From: Chryseobacterium sp. G0162
Lineage (GTDB): Bacteria > Bacteroidota > Bacteroidia > Flavobacteriales > Weeksellaceae
Assembly: GCF_003815715.1 (NCBI RefSeq)
Contig: NZ_CP033922.1
Location: forward strand, 2,696,001-2,760,000
Direction: 5' to 3'
Length of the DNA stretch: 64,000 nt
Shown here: positions 7,458 through 15,535 of the stretch, in pieces
How positions within the stretch are numbered: the stretch's first letter is position 1
How the letters are laid out: the number at the start of each line of letters is the position of its first letter
Translations under genes and position numbers: made by a program
Notes under the pieces: generated by a model
The model's database searches: none
Told to the model about the DNA's origin: nothing
The model's input: only the letters and a program-made list of their open reading frames with translations

Positions 7458-9902
7458 ATGAAAAAATTAAGCACTGCTATATTATTGCTAGGGACAATTT
7501 TAGTCGCTGCCCAGGAGCAGGAGGAAAAAGGAAAACAAATCGAAGACATTATCATCGTCGGAAACCGAAATGTTAAAAGAACAAAATTAGAGACGCCGGT
7601 TCCTGTAGATGTAATCAATATTGATAAAGTCCAAAGATCATCTCCACAAATTACGGCTCAGGACATTCTGAATTATGTGATCCCTTCATTTAATGCTGTA
7701 AGACAGTCTGCTTCTGATGGAACGGAGCATATTGATCCTGTAACACTAAGAGGAATGGGGCCGGATCAGGTGTTGGTATTGCTTAACGGGAAGAGAAGAC
7801 ATACGACTTCCCTGGTAAACTATCAGAATACGGTAGGAAATGGATCTGTAGGAACAGATTTAAGTACAATTCCTGTCATTGCTATTGAAAAAATTGAAGT
7901 ATTAAGAGACGGTGCAGCAGCACAATACGGTTCTGATGCCATTGCAGGAGTAATTAATATTATTCTAAAAAAGAATGCAGGCGCTTCAGCAAGTTTAACC
8001 TATGGATTAAGCGGAAGAAATGATGGTGATACTTACCAGGCCGGCGTTAATTATGGAACTTCTTTGGGTAAAGATGAAGGTTTTATCAATCTTTCATTGC
8101 AGCTAAGTCACAGAGGAAAAACAACGAGAACCCAAAATCACGATCTTGATATTTTCGGAAATAATTTTGCCTACGAATTTGCAGATAATCCAGATATTGC
8201 AAGACAAAATGATGATGATGAAATAAATAAAAGAGGATTAACAAGAGACTATTTTAATTTCCAGATCGGAGATGCCCAAATCAGACAAGGGCAAGTGTTT
8301 TTCAATGCAGAATACCCTTTGAACGATAACTTTAAATTCTATTCCTTTGGTGGTTTCAGCATTAAAGAAGGAAAAGGGTATGGTTTCAGAAGACTTCCCA
8401 ATGAAGATTTTAATATTGTTAAAGAAATATACCCTAACGGTTTTCAGGCAGTTCTGAATTCTCAGATCTACGATATTTCCTATGCTGTAGGTGCGAAATA
8501 TAATGTTAATAATTGGCTGATAGACCTGAGTAATACCTTTGGGAGCAATACTTTCAATTATAACGTAAGCAATACCAATAATGCTTCTCTTGGGATAAAA
8601 TCACCCACCCGATTTTATGCAGGAGCACACAGTTTTCTGCAAAATACCATTAATCTTGATATTTCAAAAAAGATAAAGAACTTCAATATTGCCTTTGGAG
8701 GAGAATTCAGGTTTGAACAATACCAGATTAAAGCAGGCGATGAGGCTTCTTATACCCAATATGATGTGAACGGTAATGTTGCAACACAAGGTTCTACAGT
8801 GATTGGGGCAGGAGGTTCTCAGTCTTTTATAGGTTTTTCACCGGATAATGCCTTGAAAAAAGATAGGCATTCAACAGCGGTGTATGCTGATATTTCCTAT
8901 GATCTTGCTAAGAAACTGAATATTGATGCTGCTGCCAGATTTGAAAACTATTCAGATTTTGGAAGTACCCTGAACGGAAAATTGGCTGTGAGATATGAGT
9001 TTGTGAAAAATTATGCAGTAAGAGCAGCTGTAGGAACAGGATTCAGGGCGCCATCACTTCAGCAGCAGTATTTTAATAACTCTTTTGCGGATATTTCTAC
9101 TTCAGGTGATGGAATTGTAAGGAAAGGAATTTTTAATAATGACAGCAAGGCAGCAGAGGTTCTCGGATTTGATAAATTAAAACAAGAAACATCTGTAAAC
9201 GGAAGTGCCGGATTTACCTTACAACCTGCCAAAGGCTTATTCATTACTGTAGACGGATATATTATTAAAGTGAAAGACAGAATTGTCATTACCAGCAATA
9301 TCACAGATTCCAGATTATCTGATATTTCAGTAGTAGGAGAAGGAAGTGCAGTAGAAAGCGGCAGATTCTTTGCCAACGCGATTGATACGGAAACAAAAGG
9401 AGTAGATGTAGTGGTTTCCTATGATTGGAAACTGGCAGGTGGAAACTTAAATATCAATCTTGCCGGAAACTATACAGAAACAAAAATTACAGACTTTCAT
9501 TTTCCTGAACATCTGGGAACACCTCAGAATGAATTTTTTGGCCCGGATCAGATTAATATTATTGAAACTTTATCCCCAAAAACAAAAGCTTCATTAGGAT
9601 TGACGTATGGAATTGGAAAATTCAATTTTCTCGTAAGAAATACCTATTTTGGTAAAGTCATAAGAGACGGATTTCCTTTCGGAGAGGTTCAGGAGTTTTC
9701 ACCAAAGGTAGTTACTGATGTAAGTGTAGGGTATGATATTACAAAAAATATCAACTTTACGGTGGGAGCTAATAACGTATTTGATGTTTTCCCGGATCTT
9801 CAGATCTATAAAAATTCATATTATGGAGTGTTCAAATATGCACCGGTTCAAATGGGTACATTGGGAAGCTATTTTTTTGGAAGGCTTAATTTTAATTTTT
9901 AA
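7458..9902 (+). CDS. TonB-dependent outer membrane receptor under SAM riboswitch
   Basis: An 814-residue outer membrane transporter for high-affinity, TonB-driven uptake. Residues 1-19 are a signal peptide (MKKLSTAILLLGTILVAAQ). The plug domain spans about 40-170, with VTLRGMGPDQVLVLLNGKRR and the typical end IEKIEVLRDGAAAQYGSDAI then GVINIILKK. The rest is a beta-barrel ending YFFGRLNFNF with a terminal aromatic. There is no N-terminal carboxypeptidase-like domain, so it is not a classical SusC type. The ATG at 7458 is preferred to the TTG at 7443 because it gives a clean signal peptide. The SAM riboswitch and the APC permease 7 bp downstream suggest it imports methionine or a related compound; the substrate is inference. 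Confidence 0.92.
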   Translation: MKKLSTAILLLGTILVAAQEQEEKGKQIEDIIIVGNRNVKRTKLETPVPVDVINIDKVQRSSPQITAQDILNYVIPSFNAVRQSASDGTEHIDPVTLRGMGPDQVLVLLNGKRRHTTSLVNYQNTVGNGSVGTDLSTIPVIAIEKIEVLRDGAAAQYGSDAIAGVINIILKKNAGASASLTYGLSGRNDGDTYQAGVNYGTSLGKDEGFINLSLQLSHRGKTTRTQNHDLDIFGNNFAYEFADNPDIARQNDDDEINKRGLTRDYFNFQIGDAQIRQGQVFFNAEYPLNDNFKFYSFGGFSIKEGKGYGFRRLPNEDFNIVKEIYPNGFQAVLNSQIYDISYAVGAKYNVNNWLIDLSNTFGSNTFNYNVSNTNNASLGIKSPTRFYAGAHSFLQNTINLDISKKIKNFNIAFGGEFRFEQYQIKAGDEASYTQYDVNGNVATQGSTVIGAGGSQSFIGFSPDNALKKDRHSTAVYADISYDLAKKLNIDAAARFENYSDFGSTLNGKLAVRYEFVKNYAVRAAVGTGFRAPSLQQQYFNNSFADISTSGDGIVRKGIFNNDSKAAEVLGFDKLKQETSVNGSAGFTLQPAKGLFITVDGYIIKVKDRIVITSNITDSRLSDISVVGEGSAVESGRFFANAIDTETKGVDVVVSYDWKLAGGNLNINLAGNYTETKITDFHFPEHLGTPQNEFFGPDQINIIETLSPKTKASLGLTYGIGKFNFLVRNTYFGKVIRDGFPFGEVQEFSPKVVTDVSVGYDITKNINFTVGANNVFDVFPDLQIYKNSYYGVFKYAPVQMGTLGSYFFGRLNFNF

Positions 9903-9909
9903 TGAGTAA

Positions 9910-11208
9910 ATGAGTACTGCTTCACATCAGATTGGCTGGAAAACAGCCGCAGCCATTGTCGTTTCCAATATGATAGGGACAGGGATTTTTACAACCCTGG
10001 GATTTCAATTATCAGATATTACCAATACCTACAGTATTTTCCTGTTATGGATAATCGGAGGAATTCTGGCGCTGTTCGGAGCTTTCTGCTATGCGGAATT
10101 AGGCTCCCATTTTAAAGGAAACGGCGGTGATTTTATTTATCTTAAAGAAACGTATCATCCTTTATTTGGATACCTGATAAGTTGGATTTCCTTAATTATT
10201 GGGTTTTCTTCGCCAGTCGCATTGGCAGCTTTAGCCATGTCGAAATATCTTTCTGTATTTGATTATTCATTCGGAAATGGCTTTGCGATTGCAGCGATCT
10301 TTTTGGTAGCTATTACCTTGTCGTTCAGTTTAAAGACTTCAAGCCGGTTCCATAATTTTTTTACATTCATCAAAATTGCCTTTATCATTATATTGATAAT
10401 TTTGGGTGTTGGATTATCAGGCTCTCCACAAATTGGAAACAGCCTGAATTTCAGTAATAGCTGGCAGAATGAAATGATGCTTCCTGCCTTTGCTACCTCA
10501 TTGGTTTTTGTTACCTATTCCTATACCGGATGGAATTCAGCGTCTTATATTGCTGGGGAAATAAAGGATGTTCAGAAGAATCTTCCTAAATCACTGATTA
10601 TAGGAACCGTTTTTGTGACGGTAAGTTATATTCTTGTGAACTATATCATGCTGAAACATGCTCCGGTAAGTCAACTGGCGGGAAAAGAAGATGTAATGGG
10701 TGAGGCTGCGGTGAATATGTTTGGGATTTCCTTCGGGAAAATTGTAAATATTTTTATCGCATTACAGCTTATTGCAACAATTAGTGGATACTTATGGGTA
10801 GGTTCAAGATTGACTCAGGCCTTTGCAAAAGATACCCGTATCTGGAAACCTCTTTCAGTAGGAAATAAAAAAGGAATTCCGGTGAGAGCGATCTTTGCTC
10901 ATGCAGTTATCGCGACCATCATAATTTTAACAGGAAGCTTCAAGGAGATTTTTGTATATACCGCATTTATCCTTCAATTATTTGCCAGTTTAGCAATTTC
11001 GACGGTATATTTTCTTAAAAAGAAGGATAGAAAAATATTTAAATCTAATGCTTTTTATATTTTTCCGACTGTTTTTTTACTATTCAGTTTTTATATCCTT
11101 TATTTTACCTTTATTCATAACCCTAAAGAAAGTTTAATAGGACTAGGAATTATTGCTGTAGGACTCATTTTATATTGGATTGACAGAAGACTTTCCAAAG
11201 GAGTTTAA
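9910..11208 (+). CDS. APC family amino acid permease
   Basis: A 432-residue inner membrane transporter with about 12 hydrophobic segments. The N-terminal signature AAAIVVSNMIGTGIFTTLG carries the GxG-type TM1 break of the amino acid-polyamine-organocation superfamily; TM6 has SYTGWNSASYIAGEIKDV. It starts 7 bp after the TonB receptor stop and so belongs to the same riboswitch-controlled transcript. The pairing predicts uptake of one substrate across both membranes, probably methionine given the SAM control (inference). The family assignment is firm; the substrate is not visible in the sequence. Confidence 0.88.
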   Translation: MSTASHQIGWKTAAAIVVSNMIGTGIFTTLGFQLSDITNTYSIFLLWIIGGILALFGAFCYAELGSHFKGNGGDFIYLKETYHPLFGYLISWISLIIGFSSPVALAALAMSKYLSVFDYSFGNGFAIAAIFLVAITLSFSLKTSSRFHNFFTFIKIAFIIILIILGVGLSGSPQIGNSLNFSNSWQNEMMLPAFATSLVFVTYSYTGWNSASYIAGEIKDVQKNLPKSLIIGTVFVTVSYILVNYIMLKHAPVSQLAGKEDVMGEAAVNMFGISFGKIVNIFIALQLIATISGYLWVGSRLTQAFAKDTRIWKPLSVGNKKGIPVRAIFAHAVIATIIILTGSFKEIFVYTAFILQLFASLAISTVYFLKKKDRKIFKSNAFYIFPTVFLLFSFYILYFTFIHNPKESLIGLGIIAVGLILYWIDRRLSKGV

Positions 11209-11328
11209 AGGAAGATTGAAAACCTAAAAAAGAGGATGGGCCAATTCGTAAAGAGATCTTTTTATTATTTTGTTTCCTTGATCCCTAATGCTCAAAAATT
11301 TATACTTTACTTTTGAATTAATAATCCT

Positions 11329-11336
11329 TATCTTTG
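11329..11336 (+). promoter_or_regulatory. -7 promoter element for prfA
   Basis: TATCTTTG matches TAnnTTTG 20 bp before the prfA start codon. A second candidate, TACTTTTG, lies at 11308-11315. Neither has a well-placed TTG -33 box. Confidence 0.5.
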
Positions 11337-11355
11337 CACCCACAAAAATTCGACA

Positions 11356-12441
11356 ATGTCTAAATCATTAATTCCAAAATTAGAAGCTATAAAACAAAGA
11401 TATAATGAGGTTGCAGACCTTATTATACAGCCTGATGTCATTTCAGACCAAAAAAGATATTCTTCTTTGAACAAAGAATATAGTGATTTGGGAAAAATTG
11501 TAAGAGTTTATGATCAGTATAAAGGTGCCTTAGATAGCATCGAAGAATCTGATGAAATTATTGCAGATGGCTCAGATAGAGATCTTGTAGATCTTGCAAA
11601 AGAAGAAAAATTAGAAGCTCAATCCAAACTTCCGGGATTAGAAGAAGAACTTAAAGTTCTTTTGATTCCTAAAGATCCTGCGGATGATAAAAACGTTATC
11701 GTTGAATTACGTGCCGGAACCGGAGGTGATGAAGCAGCGATCTTCGTGGAAGACATTTACAGAATGTATACCATGTATTTCAAAACAAAAGGATGGAGAC
11801 ATGAAGTGACAGATTCTAATGAAGCAGCAAAAGGGTACAAGGAATTGATCATGAAGGTGGAAGGAGAAGGTGTTTACGGAATCATGAAATTCGAATCAGG
11901 AGTTCACCGTGTACAACGTGTACCGGAAACAGAATCTCAGGGTAGAGTTCATACCTCTGCGATTACAATAGCTGTTTTACCGGAAGCGGAAGAAGTAGAC
12001 TTTGAACTGAATCCTGCTGATATCGAAATGCAGACTTCCCGTTCAGGAGGGGCCGGAGGTCAGAACGTAAACAAGGTTGAAACGAAAGTACAGTTAACAC
12101 ACAAGCCTTCAGGGTTGGTAGTAGTTTGTCAACAAGCTCGTTCTCAGTTAGCTAACCGTGAATTGGCAATGGAAATGCTAAGAACGAAGCTATACGATAT
12201 CGAACTACAGAAAGTGCAGGGAGATATTGCAGCACAACGTAAATCTATGGTTTCTACAGGTGACCGTTCTGCAAAAATTAAAACGTACAATTATCCACAG
12301 GGAAGAGTAACGGATCATAGAATCAACAAGTCTATGTATAATCTGGATGCTTATATGAATGGAGATATTTCTGAAATGATTGATGCTGTAATTATGGCTG
12401 AGAATGCAGAAAAAATGAAAGGAGAAGAAGAAAACTACTAA
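11356..12441 (+). CDS. prfA: Peptide chain release factor 1
   Basis: Recognises UAA/UAG stop codons and triggers peptide release. The 361-residue length is standard. The GGQ motif ([14 protein letters not shown]) is intact. The codon-recognition tripeptide region reads [15 protein letters not shown], the PxT type of RF1 rather than the SPF of RF2. The N-terminal helical domain and the [11 protein letters not shown] segment fit the family. It is monocistronic, with a terminator at 12463. RF1 reads UAG, so the amber codon at 41634 is expected to stop translation in this organism. Confidence 0.97.
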   Translation: MSKSLIPKLEAIKQRYNEVADLIIQPDVISDQKRYSSLNKEYSDLGKIVRVYDQYKGALDSIEESDEIIADGSDRDLVDLAKEEKLEAQSKLPGLEEELKVLLIPKDPADDKNVIVELRAGTGGDEAAIFVEDIYRMYTMYFKTKGWRHEVTDSNEAAKGYKELIMKVEGEGVYGIMKFESGVHRVQRVPETESQGRVHTSAITIAVLPEAEEVDFELNPADIEMQTSRSGGAGGQNVNKVETKVQLTHKPSGLVVVCQQARSQLANRELAMEMLRTKLYDIELQKVQGDIAAQRKSMVSTGDRSAKIKTYNYPQGRVTDHRINKSMYNLDAYMNGDISEMIDAVIMAENAEKMKGEEENY

Positions 12442-12462
12442 AAGTTTCAAAAAAATAAAACA

Positions 12463-12494
12463 AAGCCTCTGATTTTTTCAGGGGCTTTTCTTTT
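12463..12494 (+). terminator. Intrinsic terminator of prfA
   Basis: AGCCTCTGA pairs with TCAGGGGCT (one G-T pair) around a T loop, followed by TTTTCTTTT. Confidence 0.85.
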
Positions 12495-12524
12495 AAACGT
12501 ACAATGAATTCAAATTATTAAACT

Positions 12525-13190
12525 ATGAAAAACTACAAAATTATTTTTTTGCTGTTACTCACGATGATGGGGCAGCAGCTTAGTGCACAGACAGAAGTAA
12601 AGAAACCAAAAGAAGTATTTGAACTTTTCTTCGGATCTTTTTTGAATAATGATGAAGCCACCCGTCTTAAACTGAATGATTATCTGAGACCTACAGTGGA
12701 AGGGAAAGACGCTTTTGACGTGAACTTTAAAGAAAATGAAGAGGGGATGATAAAAACAAGTGCAGAGAGCTTCCTTTCTGTATTCCCTAAAGCGGCCACT
12801 TCTGCCTGTCAAAAAGAAGCTGAGGATTATTTCAGAATCTTATTTTCCAATTTCAGAAATGCTAAACTTATAATTAAGGACATCAAAGTTGTTCAGAATG
12901 AATATATAGAAGATCAGAAAATTGCTGAGGTGAAGTATATTGTAAGTTTTAAGGTGCCTGCAAACCCAACCCCTGAGCCTAAAGTAGAGCCTGCCAAAAT
13001 TAAGGCTGATGAACTGAAAAAATATTTGCTTCAGATGACGCAGAATATAAGTAATGCTGATAAAACGATCACTACAGACCAGGAATTCAGTTTATACGAA
13101 TTGAAGGAAGGTGATAAAATATACTACTGGAACGGAAGTCCGGATGAAATTGTAACCAATCTTACCGATTTCTATTTCGATAACTTATAA
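12525..13190 (+). CDS. Secreted protein of unknown function
   Basis: A 221-residue exported protein. Residues 1-21 form a signal peptide (hydrophobic LLLLTMMG, then LSAQ). The mature part is hydrophilic and lysine/glutamate-rich, with no repeats or catalytic motif that I recognise. A proline-rich linker (PANPTPEPKVEPAK) at residues ~146-159 divides two regions. There is no T9SS tail or lipobox, so it should be periplasmic. It is flanked by terminators on both sides and so is transcribed alone. Confidence 0.75.
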   Translation: MKNYKIIFLLLLTMMGQQLSAQTEVKKPKEVFELFFGSFLNNDEATRLKLNDYLRPTVEGKDAFDVNFKENEEGMIKTSAESFLSVFPKAATSACQKEAEDYFRILFSNFRNAKLIIKDIKVVQNEYIEDQKIAEVKYIVSFKVPANPTPEPKVEPAKIKADELKKYLLQMTQNISNADKTITTDQEFSLYELKEGDKIYYWNGSPDEIVTNLTDFYFDNL

Positions 13191-13226
13191 TCAGTGAAGG
13201 ATTGATTAATAGATTATTAAATAATT

Positions 13227-13254
13227 AAAAGTCCCCCAAAATGGGACTTTTTTT
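13227..13254 (+). terminator. Intrinsic terminator
   Basis: AAAAGTCCC (13227-13235) pairs with GGGACTTTT (13243-13251), then more T. It follows the secreted unknown. Confidence 0.88.
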
Positions 13255-13271
13255 ATTTCACATACTTTATG

Positions 13272-13279
13272 TATTTTTG
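13272..13279 (+). promoter_or_regulatory. -7 promoter element for prolyl oligopeptidase
   Basis: TATTTTTG matches TAnnTTTG, 16 bp before the start codon, giving a very short 5' leader. No clear -33 box. Confidence 0.5.
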
Positions 13280-13295
13280 ATAAAAACCGTTCAGT

Positions 13296-15398
13296 ATGAA
13301 TTTTAAACCTATGTTATTAACTGCTGGAGTTCTGTTTTCAGCATCTTTTTATTCTCAAACAATGAATTATCCAAAAGCATTAAAGGGAAGTCAAACCGAT
13401 ACTTACTTTGGAACAGCAGTTTCTGATCCGTACAGAGATCTGGAAAACGATTCTGATGCTACCAAAAAATGGGTAGATGAAGAAGTAGCATATAGCCAGA
13501 ATTACCTTTCAAAAATTCCATTCAGGGATAAAATTAAAAACCAACTGAAAGATATCTGGAATTATGAGAAAATTTCTGCACCTTTCAAAGAGGGAGACTA
13601 CACTTACTATTCTAAAAATGATGGTCTGCAGGCGCAGTCAGTTTTATACAGAACAAATAATAAGACTAAGGCTACAGAAGTATTTTTAGATCCGAATAAA
13701 TTCTCAGAAAAAGGAACCACTTCATTATCTAATCTTTCTTTCAACAAAAAAGGAACTCTTGCTGCTTATTCTATTTCAGAAGGCGGAAGTGACTGGAACA
13801 AGATTATTATCATTGATGCTGTTACCAAAAAACAGATCGATGAGACCTTAGTAGATGTTAAGTTCAGTGGGATTTCATGGCAGGGAGACGAAGGATTCTA
13901 TTACTCGAGTTATGATAAACCGAAGGAAGGAACTGTACTTTCCGGAATGACCGATAAACATAAAGTGTATTTTCACAAGCTGGGAACAAAGCAGTCTGAA
14001 GATAAATTGATTTTCGGCGGAGAAAAAACGCCAAGAAGATATCTGGGAGCGAGCGTTTCAGACGATCAGAGATATGTAATCATTTCAGCAGCTAACGCAA
14101 CCAATGGAAATGAATTGTTTATCAAAGATTTGAAAAAAGGCGGCGATTTTGTACAGATTAATAAAGGATTTGATATCAATGCAAATATTGTAGACACTCA
14201 GGGAGATGATCTTTTCATTTCTACAGATAAAGACGCTCCGAATATGCGCCTTGTCAAAACAACAATCAGTAACCCTGCTCCGGAAACATGGAAAGATGTC
14301 ATTCCACAAACAGAAAACGTATTGGGAATTTCTACGGGGGGTGGATATTTCTTTGCAACATATATGATTGATGCCATAGATCAGGTAAAGCAATACGATA
14401 AAACTGGAAAACTAGTCAGAGAAATTACACTTCCTGGGAAAGGAAATATTTCAGGTTTTGGAGGAAAAGAAAAAGAGAAAGAAATTTATTATTCTTTCAG
14501 TAATTATATTACCCCTGGAACTACGTATAAATTCAATGTAGACTCAGGGAAATCTGAAGTATATCAAAAACCAAAGGTGAAATTCAATCCGGATGATTAC
14601 GTTTCTGAACAGGTATTTTACACTTCCAAAGATGGAACAAAGGTACCTATGATGATTAATTATAAGAAAGGAACTAAACTTGATGGCAAAAACCCTACGA
14701 TTCTATACTCTTACGGAGGTTTCAATATCAGTTTACAGCCATCTTTCTCAGTAGTGAATGCCATTTGGATGGAAAATGGAGGTATTTATGCTGTTCCAAA
14801 CATCCGTGGAGGTGGTGAATATGGTAAAAAATGGCATGATGCAGGAACAAAAATGCAGAAAAGAAACGTTTTTGAAGACTTTATTGCGGCAGGAGAATAT
14901 CTACAAAGTAAAGGCTACACTTCAAAAGAATATATGGCACTTTCCGGAAGATCAAACGGAGGTTTGTTGGTAGGAGCCACAATGACTTTACGTCCTGATT
15001 TGGCAAGAGTTGCGTTCCCGGGAGTTGGAGTGTTGGATATGCTAAGGTATAACAAATTTACAGCTGGTGCTGGATGGGCTTACGATTATGGAACGGCAGA
15101 AGACAGCAAAGAAATGTTTGAATATCTGAAATCATACTCACCGGTACACAATGTAAAAATGAAAACATGTTATCCATCTACAATGATTATTACCAGTGAT
15201 CATGATGACAGGGTTGTTCCCGCTCACTCTTTCAAGTTTGGAGCAGAATTACAAGAAAAACAGGCTTGTAAGAACCCTATTTTATTGAGAATTGAGAAGA
15301 ATGCAGGACATGGTGCCGGGAGATCGACAGATCAGGTAATCGGTGAAAATGCAGATTTGATATCATTTGCATTGTATGAAATGGGAATAAAGAAATAG
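13296..15398 (+). CDS. Prolyl oligopeptidase (S9A), exported
   Basis: Cleaves short peptides after proline. The 700-residue length and sequence plan match the periplasmic prolyl endopeptidase of Elizabethkingia (formerly Flavobacterium) meningoseptica. Residues 1-20 are a signal peptide (ending SFYSQ). A seven-bladed propeller (~80-430) gates a C-terminal alpha/beta hydrolase. The triad is visible: S553 in GRSNGG, D637 in DHDDRVVP, H672 in NAGHGAG. R639 in DDRVVP is the usual substrate-contact arginine. It is monocistronic, with terminators on both sides. Identification is firm. Confidence 0.96.
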   Translation: MNFKPMLLTAGVLFSASFYSQTMNYPKALKGSQTDTYFGTAVSDPYRDLENDSDATKKWVDEEVAYSQNYLSKIPFRDKIKNQLKDIWNYEKISAPFKEGDYTYYSKNDGLQAQSVLYRTNNKTKATEVFLDPNKFSEKGTTSLSNLSFNKKGTLAAYSISEGGSDWNKIIIIDAVTKKQIDETLVDVKFSGISWQGDEGFYYSSYDKPKEGTVLSGMTDKHKVYFHKLGTKQSEDKLIFGGEKTPRRYLGASVSDDQRYVIISAANATNGNELFIKDLKKGGDFVQINKGFDINANIVDTQGDDLFISTDKDAPNMRLVKTTISNPAPETWKDVIPQTENVLGISTGGGYFFATYMIDAIDQVKQYDKTGKLVREITLPGKGNISGFGGKEKEKEIYYSFSNYITPGTTYKFNVDSGKSEVYQKPKVKFNPDDYVSEQVFYTSKDGTKVPMMINYKKGTKLDGKNPTILYSYGGFNISLQPSFSVVNAIWMENGGIYAVPNIRGGGEYGKKWHDAGTKMQKRNVFEDFIAAGEYLQSKGYTSKEYMALSGRSNGGLLVGATMTLRPDLARVAFPGVGVLDMLRYNKFTAGAGWAYDYGTAEDSKEMFEYLKSYSPVHNVKMKTCYPSTMIITSDHDDRVVPAHSFKFGAELQEKQACKNPILLRIEKNAGHGAGRSTDQVIGENADLISFALYEMGIKK

Positions 15399-15424
15399 TA
15401 CTTAAAAAATAAAATATTTAACGT

Positions 15425-15458
15425 AACGACTAATTTTTAATAAATTAGTCGTTTTTTT
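15425..15458 (+). terminator. Intrinsic terminator
   Basis: AACGACTAATTT (15425-15436) pairs perfectly with AAATTAGTCGTT (15442-15453), followed by TTTTT. Confidence 0.9.
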
Positions 15459-15535
15459 ATGCTTAGTTGTGTTTATAATTGTTATTTTTACGCCGGATAT
15501 TTAAAGTTTATTAATCTTAGATTAATTAAGTAATT

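Noticed and set aside
7361..7576. ORF of 71 codons starting at GTG directly after the riboswitch
   Set aside because: It overlaps the TonB receptor start in another frame, has no meaningful composition, and its first codons are the riboswitch expression platform.
14085..14393. Minus-strand ORF inside the prolyl oligopeptidase, and many similar antisense ORFs in the window
   Set aside because: They are shadows of strongly supported genes on the other strand, with Cys/Phe/Ile-rich composition typical of reverse frames.
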